From contig NZ_JBMPIX010000002.1 of the NCBI RefSeq assembly GCF_049341065.1, positions 62,001 to 126,000 of the forward strand: 64,000 nucleotides of DNA, given 5' to 3'. Below are positions 25,802-34,512 of the stretch, in pieces; positions within the stretch are counted from its first letter, which is position 1; the number at the start of each line of letters is the position of its first letter. The DNA comes from Pacificoceanicola sp049341065. GTDB lineage: Bacteria; Pseudomonadota; Alphaproteobacteria; Rhodobacterales; Rhodobacteraceae. The translations under genes and the position numbers were made by a program. The notes beneath the pieces are model-generated. The model was not told the DNA's origin. It was given only the letters and a program-made list of their open reading frames with translations, and did not search any database.

Positions 25802-28720
25802 CTATCTTTCCCTGTGCAAGAGGCTGGTTTCGATGCGTTGCTGCACCAGTCGGGTTTTGTCTTTGAGCGGCGGCGGCGGGGAGATTGGCGTGGTCGAAGC
25901 GCCCAGATCGGTCAGCAGGCTCAGGCAGTCCTGCGCAACCGCTGCAAAGGCGGTCGTGCCATCGGGTTGCAGGGAAAAGCCCAGCGCCCGTTGGGCAAAT
26001 TCGGCGGCGCGCTCGGGTTCCCCCACCTTTCGCCACGCCCTTGCCCCGGCCTGATACAGCTTGCCGAGCGCAAGGTAATCTTCCAACAAATGGGTGAAAT
26101 GTCCGGCGGACTGGGCCAGACGGCGCAGGGTTTCTTCGGGTTCATCAATTCGTTCACAAAACCGCAGGCGCCATGACAATACCAGCGCTTCGGTCACGAC
26201 AAAGCGCCGCCGGCGGGCCTCTTCCAGCGCGGCATCGATCCGCGACACCCACAGCGCATCGTCGCCGCGCAGGTGCACGCTAGCGAGGGCGTTCATCGCC
26301 GCGGCCCGGATCGCAGCTTCGCGCAGGCCGGTTTTGAGGGCCAGACGCAGCACCGAGTTGCACAGCCGATGAGCGTTAAGAAGCATGTTGCCATCAGCGT
26401 CGGGGGCCATCCATTGATCGGCCACACGCAATCCGCAGGTCAGCCGGAAAAACGTCCAGGACGTTGAGTCATATTCCTGATGGTTTACCGCCACGCCCAG
26501 CAAGTCTTGTTCGGCCTCCTGCGAAGGCGCGATATCCATCGCAAGGCTGGCATTGGCAGCGCGGTAACCTTCTGCGACGCGTGCGTTCTGCGGGCCGGGA
26601 TCGTAGCGATCGCTCAGGGCAAGTGCCTGATCACGCAGACAGACCCTGCGGGACAGCATCAGGATATCGGAAATCGCGCCCTCGCGCGTATTGCTGCGAA
26701 AGGCGCGGTTTGTACCTGAAGGGGCCACGGTTGCCGCATCAAGCGCGTCCAACGCGGCCAGTGCGGCGGTGGCGGTCCGCCCGGAATAGGACAGTGCAAA
26801 GCCGCGCCAATACAGCATCTCGCGGCGCTTTTGGGGATCGTTGGCAACCGGCTCCGAAGCCTGCTCGGCACTGTCGCACAACGCGTCGAACATGCGCGCG
26901 ACATCCATGGCGCGGCCGCGTGTCACGATGTGATCGTGAACCTCCATTTCGATTGCGTCAAAAGCCTCTTCGCGGCGGCGGCGTTCCAGCAGACTGAACC
27001 ATAGATGCCGCAAAGCATTGAACGCGCTGGGAGAGCCGGGGTCCGCTTCACCGCTAAAGCCAGAGAAATACGTGCCATGATGTTCGGCAAGGACCTCTTT
27101 CCAGTATGGATCAAGCCCCTTCCAGACGACGCCGCGCACCAACGGATGCATGTCGCATTGCCCGTTTTGTAGATCCAGAAACAGCAGTTGCCGGTTTTGC
27201 AGGTCCTTCAGCGCCGCCTCGACCTCGGTTTCCGAGGTCAGCAGATCACCGCCCAGCAAAAGCACACTGGCCAGATCTTCGCGCGCCGCCGGACCGCGAA
27301 AGGCCGCCGCCGCGCCCAACAAGGCCAGTGAGCGCGCGCCCACGCCCTTCAGTGCCTGCCGCAGAACATGGCTGCGACGCCCGACCAGATCCAGATGGGC
27401 AACGTCCAGCGGTCCGTTTCGGTCAAGCCAGCGATCAAGATCGCCGCCGTGATCAGACGTCACCGCCCCGGCCAGAGCCCGCAAGGCCAGCGGATGCCCG
27501 CCAACGAGGTCTGAAACCTGTTCCAGAACCGCCGGGCTTGCCGCGACCCCGAGCCTTTGCATCAGCGCAATCACATCGTCTGGCTGCATCTGCAGGCGCT
27601 CGGATATCCTGACGCCGGGATGCACCTTCCCTGCGTCCTCCAGATCTATCGGGAGCAACCGCGAGGTGATCAGTGCCTTGGACAGATGCATCCCGGTCAG
27701 AACATGCAAGAACGCGCCCTCTTGCTTGGCGCAGGCGCGGTAGCGGTCTTCGATATGCGCGTCGTCGTCCTCGGCGCCCAGCGCGTCATGCGCATCGGCA
27801 TCGAATTCGCGGTAGTGGTTGAGGATACGCTCGACCCCGTCGAGGCAGATCAGAATGCGCCGCCCGTTCAGGTGGCTTTGCAGGTAGTCAAGATTTTTCT
27901 GGAAACTGCGGGCATGGGTCTGGGCCAGCGCTTCGCCGCTCAGATAGGCCAGCAGTTGCGCCACGCATTTCTCGCAATCGGAATCGTGGTAGAAGTCCCA
28001 CCAGAAAAACCCTTCGAACGGCGGGTCAAGCGCTTGGGCGTCATGTGACATCCAGCGCCACGCAAGGGCGCTTTTGCCCGAGCCGCCCATCGCGATCAGC
28101 GCATGGATCGGGCGATCATCGGCGGTGGCCCAGTCGGTCAACTCCGCCAGATCGGGGCTGCGCCCGACAAAGACGTCATTGTGCAAAGGATAGCGGTATG
28201 GCGTGTGAAGCCGCGGCGGCGACGCGATAAAGGTTTGGTCGTCGGCCACAGCGCGCCGCGTTGCGACCAGCTGTTGCAGATGGTGGAGCGTGTCATTCAG
28301 ATTGGCCTTCAGGCCGTCCTCATCTGCGTAATAGGCGACGATACAGCGGCTGTCCTCTTTCAGCCGCGCGAGAAAGGCGTTCTGACGATCGACCGCCGCG
28401 ATGTTCTGCTGCACCGCCTGCCAAGCCTCGGCGCTCAGGCCGACGGCCGGATCGGGGAAAAAGACCGCCGTGGGTTTGCCCATATGCGACCAGCGATCAT
28501 AGAGGCTCTGCGCGGTGGATGTGCCGGTCTTAGGATCGGGTTTGTCGGGTACCCGTCCGAGAAACAACAACCCGGCTTCTGATGCGATGTTTTCCTGCGG
28601 GTCCGAAACAGGATACAACACCTGCCCCGCCTGCCTCAAAAGATCGAAAATGGGCGCCGCAAGATGTGCGACTTCTGCTTCGGCAAATACTGAAACGGTC
28701 AAAGGCTTCGCGCTACACAT
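25802..28720 (-). CDS. STAND NTPase: DUF4062-like N-terminus, NB-ARC core, TPR-like C-terminus
   Basis: A 972-residue signalling NTPase. Residues 1-155 resemble DUF4062 (SLYDRWSHMGKPTAVFF, then a charged helix and IVAYYADEDGLKANLND). The NB-ARC core is complete: FVGR at 184-187, Walker A A-M-G-G-S-G-K-S at 210-217, Walker B RILICLDGVERI at 288-299, the T-S-R of RNBS-B at 352-354, GGHPLAL at 407-413 and an M-H-P-L-V-R motif in the MHD position at 524-529. From about 560 to 940 there are helical, TPR-like repeats that could sense a ligand. No nuclease, TIR or protease effector is obvious. It is the first gene of the three-gene operon; no strong ribosome site precedes the ATG. Confidence 0.88.
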   Translation of the reverse strand: MCSAKPLTVSVFAEAEVAHLAAPIFDLLRQAGQVLYPVSDPQENIASEAGLLFLGRVPDKPDPKTGTSTAQSLYDRWSHMGKPTAVFFPDPAVGLSAEAWQAVQQNIAAVDRQNAFLARLKEDSRCIVAYYADEDGLKANLNDTLHHLQQLVATRRAVADDQTFIASPPRLHTPYRYPLHNDVFVGRSPDLAELTDWATADDRPIHALIAMGGSGKSALAWRWMSHDAQALDPPFEGFFWWDFYHDSDCEKCVAQLLAYLSGEALAQTHARSFQKNLDYLQSHLNGRRILICLDGVERILNHYREFDADAHDALGAEDDDAHIEDRYRACAKQEGAFLHVLTGMHLSKALITSRLLPIDLEDAGKVHPGVRISERLQMQPDDVIALMQRLGVAASPAVLEQVSDLVGGHPLALRALAGAVTSDHGGDLDRWLDRNGPLDVAHLDLVGRRSHVLRQALKGVGARSLALLGAAAAFRGPAAREDLASVLLLGGDLLTSETEVEAALKDLQNRQLLFLDLQNGQCDMHPLVRGVVWKGLDPYWKEVLAEHHGTYFSGFSGEADPGSPSAFNALRHLWFSLLERRRREEAFDAIEMEVHDHIVTRGRAMDVARMFDALCDSAEQASEPVANDPQKRREMLYWRGFALSYSGRTATAALAALDALDAATVAPSGTNRAFRSNTREGAISDILMLSRRVCLRDQALALSDRYDPGPQNARVAEGYRAANASLAMDIAPSQEAEQDLLGVAVNHQEYDSTSWTFFRLTCGLRVADQWMAPDADGNMLLNAHRLCNSVLRLALKTGLREAAIRAAAMNALASVHLRGDDALWVSRIDAALEEARRRRFVVTEALVLSWRLRFCERIDEPEETLRRLAQSAGHFTHLLEDYLALGKLYQAGARAWRKVGEPERAAEFAQRALGFSLQPDGTTAFAAVAQDCLSLLTDLGASTTPISPPPPLKDKTRLVQQRIETSLLHRER

Positions 28721-28778
28721 TGAGGATCAAGAATTTTTCAATGCGTTAACTATGGCGCAGTATGACATCCCTGTGAAG

Positions 28779-28811
28779 CGGGCTGTTTCGCCTTCTGGCG
28801 GAACAAGCCCG
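28779..28811. other. Strong hairpin between the sugar ABC operon end and the STAND gene
   Basis: CGGGCTGTTTCGCC and GGCGGAACAAGCCCG pair with one bulge around a TTCT loop. It lies beyond the ABC-operon terminator and about 60 bases ahead of the STAND start on the minus strand. It could be a second terminator or part of the STAND leader; no T run follows it. Confidence 0.5.
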
Positions 28812-28830
28812 ATATTACTCTGCCTTGGAT

Positions 28831-28862
28831 CAAAAAATGCGCGCGCCAGCCCGGCGCGCGCA
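28831..28862 (-). terminator. Rho-independent terminator of the sugar ABC operon
   Basis: On the minus strand TGCGCGCGCC, a 5-base loop and GGCGCGCGCA are followed by TTTTTTG. It starts four bases after the stop of the ABC ATPase gene. Confidence 0.9.
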
Positions 28863-28865
28863 GCT

Positions 28866-30377
28866 TCAGGCCACCTTGTCTCCGGCGATGCCGGAAATCG
28901 CCTGAATCAGATTGTCTTCGGTCACCTCGTCCGAAGTAAAGGTGCGCATGACGCGGCCCGCATACATCGCCACGATCCGGTCGCTGACGTGCAGCACCTC
29001 GGGCATTTCCGAGCTGATGACGATGACGGCATAGCCCTGCGCCGCCAATTCGCGGATCAGGTTGTGGATCTCGGATTTGGAGCCCACGTCGATGCCGCGC
29101 GTCGGCTCGTCCACGATCAGCACACTGGGATGCATGGACAGCCATTTGCCGATGACAATCTTCTGCTGATTGCCGCCTGAAAGATTGCCGACAATCTGCT
29201 TCCACCCCGGGGTGCGGATGTCCAGCCGGTCACGGTATTGGTCAAAAATCGCAACTTCCGCGCCCTCGGCGACAAAAGGACCGGCTGTCAGGTCGGAGAC
29301 CTGCGGCAGGGTCATGTTGTCCCGGCAATTCATGCCCAGCACAAGCCCCTGGCCCTTGCGGTCCTCTGGCACCAGGGAAATGCCTTTCGAGATGGCATCG
29401 GCCGGTGAATTGATCGTCGTTTGCTTTCCGTCAAGCAGGATCGTTCCACCACTGGGATCGCGCAGCCCGAACAGGGTTTCGGCGATCTCGGTTCGCCCGG
29501 CCCCGACCAGACCGTAAAAGCCCAGAACCTCGCCGCGACGCACTTCGAAACTGACATCCTGAAACAGCTTGCCACAGGACAGCCCGCGCACCTCAAGGGC
29601 AACCTCGCCCAACTCGTGGTGGCTGGCGTTGCGGCTGAGGTCCAGCTTGCGCCCGATCATCAACTGCGTGACGTCCTCTTCGTTGGTCTTGGCGGTCTCA
29701 AGCGTGCCGCGATACTGGCCATCGCGCAAAACGCTGATCCGGTCGGTGATCTTGAAGATCTCTTCCATCCGGTGCGAGATGTAGATGATCCCGACGCCCT
29801 GCGACTGCAGGTCCGAAATCACGTCGAACAGCACGACCTTTTCCGCATCGGTCAACGATGCCGTGGGTTCGTCAAAGATCACCGCCTTTGCTTCGACCGT
29901 CAGGGCGCGGGCAATCTCGACCATCTGCTGGTTGGCAATCGACAGATCGCCAACGCGGGTGCGCGCGTCAAAGCCGACCTTCAGCTTTTGCAGGATCGCA
30001 TCGGTGCGCTCGTAAAGCGTTTTCCAGTCGACGCGCCCGAAGGACCGCATCGGCAATTCGCCCAGATAGATATTCTCGGCGACCGAAAGTTCCTCGGCCA
30101 GGCTCAGTTCCTGGTGGATAAAGACGATGCCCTTGGATTTGGCCTGTAAGGGCGAGGTCATCACAACCGGCTCTTCGTTCACAATGATCTGGCCCTCTTC
30201 GGGTTGATAAATGCCGCCAAGCACCTTCATCAAGGTGGATTTTCCGGCGCCATTCTCGCCCATCAGGGCGTGCACTTCCCCGGGCATGACAGAGAAGGAC
30301 ACACCATCAAGCGCACGTACGCCGGGAAAAGTCTTGACGATGCCTTCGAGACGCAAGGCGGGGGTTTGATCGCTCAT
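28866..30377 (-). CDS. Sugar-type ABC transporter ATP-binding protein (RbsA/MglA family)
   Basis: A 503-residue double ATPase that drives a ribose-type importer. The N-terminal nucleotide-binding domain has Walker A G-E-N-G-A-G-K-S, signature around LSIANQQMVEIARAL and Walker B AVIFDEPTASL. The C-terminal domain has the degenerate Walker A VGAGRTEIAE found in this family, signature LSGGNQQKIVIGKWL and VLIVDEPTRGIDVGSK. Its start overlaps the stop of the permease gene by four bases. Together with two permeases and a binding protein it makes a complete CUT2-class importer. The transported compound cannot be told from the sequence. Confidence 0.95.
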   Translation of the reverse strand: MSDQTPALRLEGIVKTFPGVRALDGVSFSVMPGEVHALMGENGAGKSTLMKVLGGIYQPEEGQIIVNEEPVVMTSPLQAKSKGIVFIHQELSLAEELSVAENIYLGELPMRSFGRVDWKTLYERTDAILQKLKVGFDARTRVGDLSIANQQMVEIARALTVEAKAVIFDEPTASLTDAEKVVLFDVISDLQSQGVGIIYISHRMEEIFKITDRISVLRDGQYRGTLETAKTNEEDVTQLMIGRKLDLSRNASHHELGEVALEVRGLSCGKLFQDVSFEVRRGEVLGFYGLVGAGRTEIAETLFGLRDPSGGTILLDGKQTTINSPADAISKGISLVPEDRKGQGLVLGMNCRDNMTLPQVSDLTAGPFVAEGAEVAIFDQYRDRLDIRTPGWKQIVGNLSGGNQQKIVIGKWLSMHPSVLIVDEPTRGIDVGSKSEIHNLIRELAAQGYAVIVISSEMPEVLHVSDRIVAMYAGRVMRTFTSDEVTEDNLIQAISGIAGDKVA

Positions 30378-31375
30378 GTCTTCAACTCCTCTTTGCCCTT
30401 GAGGTTCAACTGACGGTCAAGGAACAGCACCGCGATCAGGATCAAGCCGATCACAAGGTTCACCGTTTCGGTGTCGGCGCCGATATGGCCCAGCCCCTTG
30501 CGCAGCAGTTGGATCGCCAGAACGCCGCCAAGGGTGGACAGGATTGAACCCGCCCCGCCGGTCAGTTTGGTGCCGCCCAGAACCACCGCCGTGATCACCC
30601 ACAGCTCGTACAACTGGCCATCGTTCGGATTGACCGAGCCGGATTCAGAGTAAAACACCACGGCCGACAAGGACGCCAGAAACCCGATGATCATGAAATT
30701 GATCAGAATATGCGGCCCCACCCGAATGCCCGCGTTCACTGCCGCATCACGGTTGTCACCGATGGCATAGGCGTTGCGGCCGTGGATGGTGCGGGTCATC
30801 ATGTACCAGATTGCACCCGTCACGATGACCAGGAACCATGTCGCCGTGTGCAGCCCAAGAAACTGCGCCTCGGCGAAATCCACCAGCGTCCAGTTCAGGT
30901 GCGAGGTCGGGTTCTCACCGTTGTACATGAAGACCAGCCCGCGATAGCCCAGCATCGACCCAAGCGTTACGATGAAGGCGTCCACGCCGGTTTTCCAGAC
31001 AATCAGACCGTTGATCGCGCCCAGAACGACACCGGTCAGCAGCGCCAGCGCCCAGGACACCGGAATTACCCAATCGCCGAGTCCGGCAAAGATCGGCCAG
31101 GTCATGCTGTCCAGCAGGATCAGTGCCGACAGGGCAAAGGTCGCGCCGACGCTCAGGTCAATGTTGCCGTTGATCATGATGATCGTCATGCCCATCGCGA
31201 TGATCCCGATGGGGGCCGACTGCTTGAGCAGCAGCAGCATGTTGTCGAGGTCCATGAAGGCCTTGTCCGAAAGCGAAAGGAATTCGCCCGCGACGCTGAA
31301 AAAGACCAGTTCGAGCACCACGAAGGCCCAGATCGCACCGCTTTTCAGGAAGGCCGAAAGTTTACCAGCTTGCAT
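30374..31375 (-). CDS. ABC transporter permease (RbsC family)
   Basis: A 333-residue membrane permease of the ribose/xylose/galactose class, with about nine to ten hydrophobic segments. The family stretches GMTIIMINGNIDLSVGATFALSALIL and AVVLGGTKLTGGAGSILSTLGG are seen, the latter being the coupling region to the ATPase. The ATG at 31375 has GGGAGG ahead; the frame continues upstream into unrelated sequence. It is one of two paralogous permeases, so the importer probably uses a heterodimer. The gene lies 14 bases downstream of the other permease and overlaps the ATPase gene. Confidence 0.93.
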   Translation of the reverse strand: MQAGKLSAFLKSGAIWAFVVLELVFFSVAGEFLSLSDKAFMDLDNMLLLLKQSAPIGIIAMGMTIIMINGNIDLSVGATFALSALILLDSMTWPIFAGLGDWVIPVSWALALLTGVVLGAINGLIVWKTGVDAFIVTLGSMLGYRGLVFMYNGENPTSHLNWTLVDFAEAQFLGLHTATWFLVIVTGAIWYMMTRTIHGRNAYAIGDNRDAAVNAGIRVGPHILINFMIIGFLASLSAVVFYSESGSVNPNDGQLYELWVITAVVLGGTKLTGGAGSILSTLGGVLAIQLLRKGLGHIGADTETVNLVIGLILIAVLFLDRQLNLKGKEELKT

Positions 31376-31389
31376 TGTCTCTGCCTCCC

Positions 31390-32364
31390 TTACGCGATGT
31401 TTGACCAAAGCTTGCCACGCTTGGCCGCGATATCGAGCCAGACTGCAAGGATGATGATGACCCAGGTCACGACGAACTGGACATAGAACTGAAGACCGAC
31501 CAAAAGCAGTCCATTCTGGATAAATCCAAGGATCAGCACGCCGATCACCGTCTTGAAGATCGTTCCCGATCCGCCCAGCAAGGACGCGCCGCCAAGGATG
31601 ACCGCCGCAAGAACATCCAGCTCCATCCCCTGCCCGACCGTGTTTTGCGAGCCAAGCGAGCGGCTGGCCTGGATAAGCCCCGCCGTCGCCACGCAGGCCG
31701 ACGAGATCAGGTAGCAAAGAAAGACGATGCGCGCGCGCCGGATGCCGGAAAAGGTCGCTGCCGTGCCATTGCCACCCACCGCATAGACCTTGCGGCCAAG
31801 CGGGGTCTTGGCCAGCACGATCCCAAGAAAGGCCGCAAGCAACAAAAAGATCAGGATGGGAATGGGGATGCCCAGCGCCGTGCCCTGACCGAAGATGTCG
31901 AACCAGGTCCCTTCCTTGTCAGCGATGTCCATGTTCTTGCCGCCCGAATAGGTCAGCGTCAGCCCGTGGATCGCCGAAAGCATGCCCAAGGTTACAATCA
32001 GTGAGTTGAGCTTGAGATAGCCCACCAGAAACCCGATGAACGCACCCAGACACATTGTCAGGGCGAACATCGCCGGGATCGCCAGCGCGGGTCCGATCTT
32101 GTCGTGCAGATCCAGCACCACGATGGTCGAGAACGACATCATCGACCCGACCGACAAATCCAGATTGCCGCTGATGACCACAAAGGTCACGCCCAGCGCC
32201 ATGACCCCCAAAATCGCCGATGACCGGACAACGCCCAGAATGTTGTCCGCGCCCAGAAACCGGTCGTTTGCGATTGTGAAGCCAATGATGAAAACGGCAA
32301 AGGCGATCAGAATGCCTTGCCGTGCCAAAAATGTGCCAATGCCTGCCTTAGACATGACTGCCAT
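31390..32364 (-). CDS. ABC transporter permease (RbsC family), second subunit
   Basis: A 324-residue membrane protein with the same pattern as its neighbour: TM near residues 12-30, GVTFVVISGNLDLSVGSMMSFSTIVVLDL, and the coupling stretch AAVILGGASLLGGSGTIFKTVIGV near the C-terminus. AGGGAGGAAA precedes its ATG. It is transcribed from the side of the SDR and binding-protein genes; the 84-base gap to the SDR gene shows no terminator, so the five genes are probably one transcript. Confidence 0.93.
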   Translation of the reverse strand: MAVMSKAGIGTFLARQGILIAFAVFIIGFTIANDRFLGADNILGVVRSSAILGVMALGVTFVVISGNLDLSVGSMMSFSTIVVLDLHDKIGPALAIPAMFALTMCLGAFIGFLVGYLKLNSLIVTLGMLSAIHGLTLTYSGGKNMDIADKEGTWFDIFGQGTALGIPIPILIFLLLAAFLGIVLAKTPLGRKVYAVGGNGTAATFSGIRRARIVFLCYLISSACVATAGLIQASRSLGSQNTVGQGMELDVLAAVILGGASLLGGSGTIFKTVIGVLILGFIQNGLLLVGLQFYVQFVVTWVIIILAVWLDIAAKRGKLWSNIA

Positions 32365-32448
32365 GGTTTCCTCCCTCGGGTCGCGATTTCGCGCCCGTCC
32401 CTTTCCAGCGGTCAGCCTGCTGCCTTGAAAGGCAATCAGGCCATTGCG

Positions 32449-33252
32449 TCACACCAGCGTCATTCCCCCATCGATCATGACGATCTGCCCGGTCATGTAG
32501 TCGCTGTCAGGCGACGCCAGGAACGTGGTTGTACCGGTTATATCCCCCGGGGTGGCCACGCGGCCGCGCAGGATCTCGGACGAGAACTCCTCCATCGCCT
32601 GCCCCGGACGCTCTGCGGCACCGATCTTCATCAGATCCTGATCGACCTGCTCCCACATCTCGGTCGCAACGACCCCGGGCGCGAAACCCGTCACCGTGAT
32701 ATTGTGTTTGGCCAGATCGCGCGCGCCGGATTGCGTCAGCGATACCACGGCCCATTTACTGGCGCAGTATGGGGCCACGTTGTCAAACCCTTGGCGACTG
32801 GCAACCGAAGCGGTGTTGATGATCTTGCCACCCGTGCCTTGGGCAATCATCTGGCGGGCAGCTTCCTGCATGCCGATCATGCAGCCCAACCCGTTGACAC
32901 CCATTATGAAATTCCAGTTATCCTCGGTCACATCGAGGAAATTCATCGGTTTGTTCACACCGGCATTGTTGAATTTGACATCGATCTTGCCAAATGTCTC
33001 GACCGTATGCGCAATCATTTCCTGGACCGAGTCGCGCTGGGTCACATCGACCTGCGCATGCGTTACCCGGGTGGCGCTGTCGCCAAGTCGGCGCTTGTTC
33101 GCCTCGGCGACCTCGGCGACCTTGGCACCGTTGATATCTGCAAAACAGACTTCAGCACCTTCGTTCAGCAGAGCCTCGCCTATCGCGCGGCCAATACCTT
33201 GTGCTGCCCCTGTCACAATGCAGGAACGTCCAGAGACACGGCCCATCCGCAT
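32449..33252 (-). CDS. Short-chain dehydrogenase/reductase in the ABC importer operon
   Basis: A classical SDR of about 267 residues: cofactor motif TGAAQGIGRAIGEAL, NNAGVNKP, a Ser in NTASVASRQG, catalytic Y-C-A-S-K and the C-terminal GQIVMIDGG. Its place between the binding-protein and permease genes suggests that it oxidises the imported compound, probably a polyol or sugar. A second start (MGRVSG) lies six bases inside; either is possible. It resembles the SDR at 36361 on the other side of the divergent promoter (shared features such as GMQEAARQMI versus GMQETARQMI), so the two may work on successive or related substrates. Confidence 0.92.
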   Translation of the reverse strand: MRMGRVSGRSCIVTGAAQGIGRAIGEALLNEGAEVCFADINGAKVAEVAEANKRRLGDSATRVTHAQVDVTQRDSVQEMIAHTVETFGKIDVKFNNAGVNKPMNFLDVTEDNWNFIMGVNGLGCMIGMQEAARQMIAQGTGGKIINTASVASRQGFDNVAPYCASKWAVVSLTQSGARDLAKHNITVTGFAPGVVATEMWEQVDQDLMKIGAAERPGQAMEEFSSEILRGRVATPGDITGTTTFLASPDSDYMTGQIVMIDGGMTLV

Positions 33253-33330
33253 ACCCCCCCCGTCAATTTTCAGGCTTGGATTAAACGCCGCAGAGACGGA
33301 AGGCCGTAGCCCTCCGCCTCCGGAGTTGGA

Positions 33331-34287
33331 TCAGAACACCGGCTTGGTGAACTGGTCCATGTTGTCCTGCGTGATCTTCGGCGTGTCGAAGTAGTTCAGG
33401 AACGGCAGATCCTTACCTTCGAGGGTCTCGATGGCGGTTTTCAGCGCTGCCTTGGCGTCGTCAACCGGCGACTGGTAGATCGATCCCCAGTAATCGCCTG
33501 CGGCCATGGCTTCATATCCAACCGCAAAGTTGGTCGCGCCGACAAAGATGATGCCTTCACGGCCTGCGGCCTTGGCTGCGTTCAGTGCGCCAACACCCAT
33601 GTTGTCATCCCCGGCGTAGACGCCGTCGATGTCGTCATACTTGACCAGGAAGGCTTCCATCACCTGCTGGGACTTCTCGCGGTTCCAGTCGCCGGGCTGA
33701 GTTTCAACCAGGGTCACGTTCGGGCAGACTTCGGGCAGGCGGTCGTCAAAGCCCTTCTGACGCTCGATCGCGGTGGTGTAGCCGGGCTGACCCGAGATTT
33801 GCACGACGCGGGCTTCGTTTTCGATGCCCATGTCCTTGAATTTGTCACACATGATCTCAGCCGAACGCGCGCCTTGCGTGATGTTGTCCGGCCCCGAGAA
33901 GGACGCGACAAAGTCAAAACCGGCCTCAGCGATGTTCGAGTTGGTCACGATGACCGGAATGCCTGCGTTGTGCGCCTTGCGCACAGCCGGAATGACCGCC
34001 TCGCCGTTGGTCGGCCAGATGATGATCGCATCGACTTCCTGCTGGATCAGATCCTCGACCTGAGCGATCTGACGGGCAACGTCGCCACCGGCGTCCAGAA
34101 CCACCGCTTCGACATTCGGATTGGCGTCAGCCGCCTCGATAAAGGCCTTTTCGTATGTGGTCTGGTAGCTGTCGACACCCACGTTGTTCTGCGTGATCCC
34201 GATGCGCATGGTTTCCGCCGAAGCCGCGCCTGCAACCGTCAAAGCTGTTGCAGCTGCCGTTGCGGAAAGAATGGTGCGAAGTTTCAT
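33331..34287 (-). CDS. Periplasmic substrate-binding protein of a ribose-type ABC importer
   Basis: A 318-residue secreted binding protein: signal peptide 1-24 (KLRTILSATAAATALTVAGAASA), then a periplasmic-binding-protein type I fold (MRIGITQNNVGVDSYQTTYEKAFIEAADA, IIIWPTNGEAVIPAV, GVYAGDDNMGVGALNAAKAAG). It is the first gene of the importer operon and is transcribed divergently from the winged-helix/binding-protein fusion gene, its likely regulator. The ligand is probably a carbohydrate or polyol but is not identifiable. Confidence 0.93.
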   Translation of the reverse strand: MKLRTILSATAAATALTVAGAASAETMRIGITQNNVGVDSYQTTYEKAFIEAADANPNVEAVVLDAGGDVARQIAQVEDLIQQEVDAIIIWPTNGEAVIPAVRKAHNAGIPVIVTNSNIAEAGFDFVASFSGPDNITQGARSAEIMCDKFKDMGIENEARVVQISGQPGYTTAIERQKGFDDRLPEVCPNVTLVETQPGDWNREKSQQVMEAFLVKYDDIDGVYAGDDNMGVGALNAAKAAGREGIIFVGATNFAVGYEAMAAGDYWGSIYQSPVDDAKAALKTAIETLEGKDLPFLNYFDTPKITQDNMDQFTKPVF

Positions 34288-34443
34288 GATTGGTCTCCTC
34301 CCAGAGAAATTTCTTTAAATCCGGTTATTTGGCCCCCACCTCATCTGGGGAATCAGCGCCCAGCGGGCTGGGATGACTTCGACAAAGATGCGATTTCGAG
34401 GACCTTGGGGCCCCTTCTATCTTATTCATTTTGGATAATTCAT

Positions 34444-34458
34444 TGTCCACTTTGGACA
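34444..34458. promoter_or_regulatory. Palindromic operator candidate in the divergent transporter/regulator gap
   Basis: TGTCCA-CTT-TGGACA is a perfect 6-base inverted repeat with a 3-base spacer, between the binding-protein gene and the winged-helix fusion gene. It lies 54 bases ahead of the chosen regulator start. It is the obvious candidate for the regulator's own site. Confidence 0.6.
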
Positions 34459-34512
34459 TATTGAAGGTACGGTCGGATGGCCGTTTTGAACATATTGCGA
34501 GAGATCCACACA

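Noticed and set aside
26464..26997. Plus-strand open frame of 177 codons opposite the STAND gene
   Set aside because: It is a frame shadow: no ribosome site or domain, and the minus strand codes for clear TPR-like helices.
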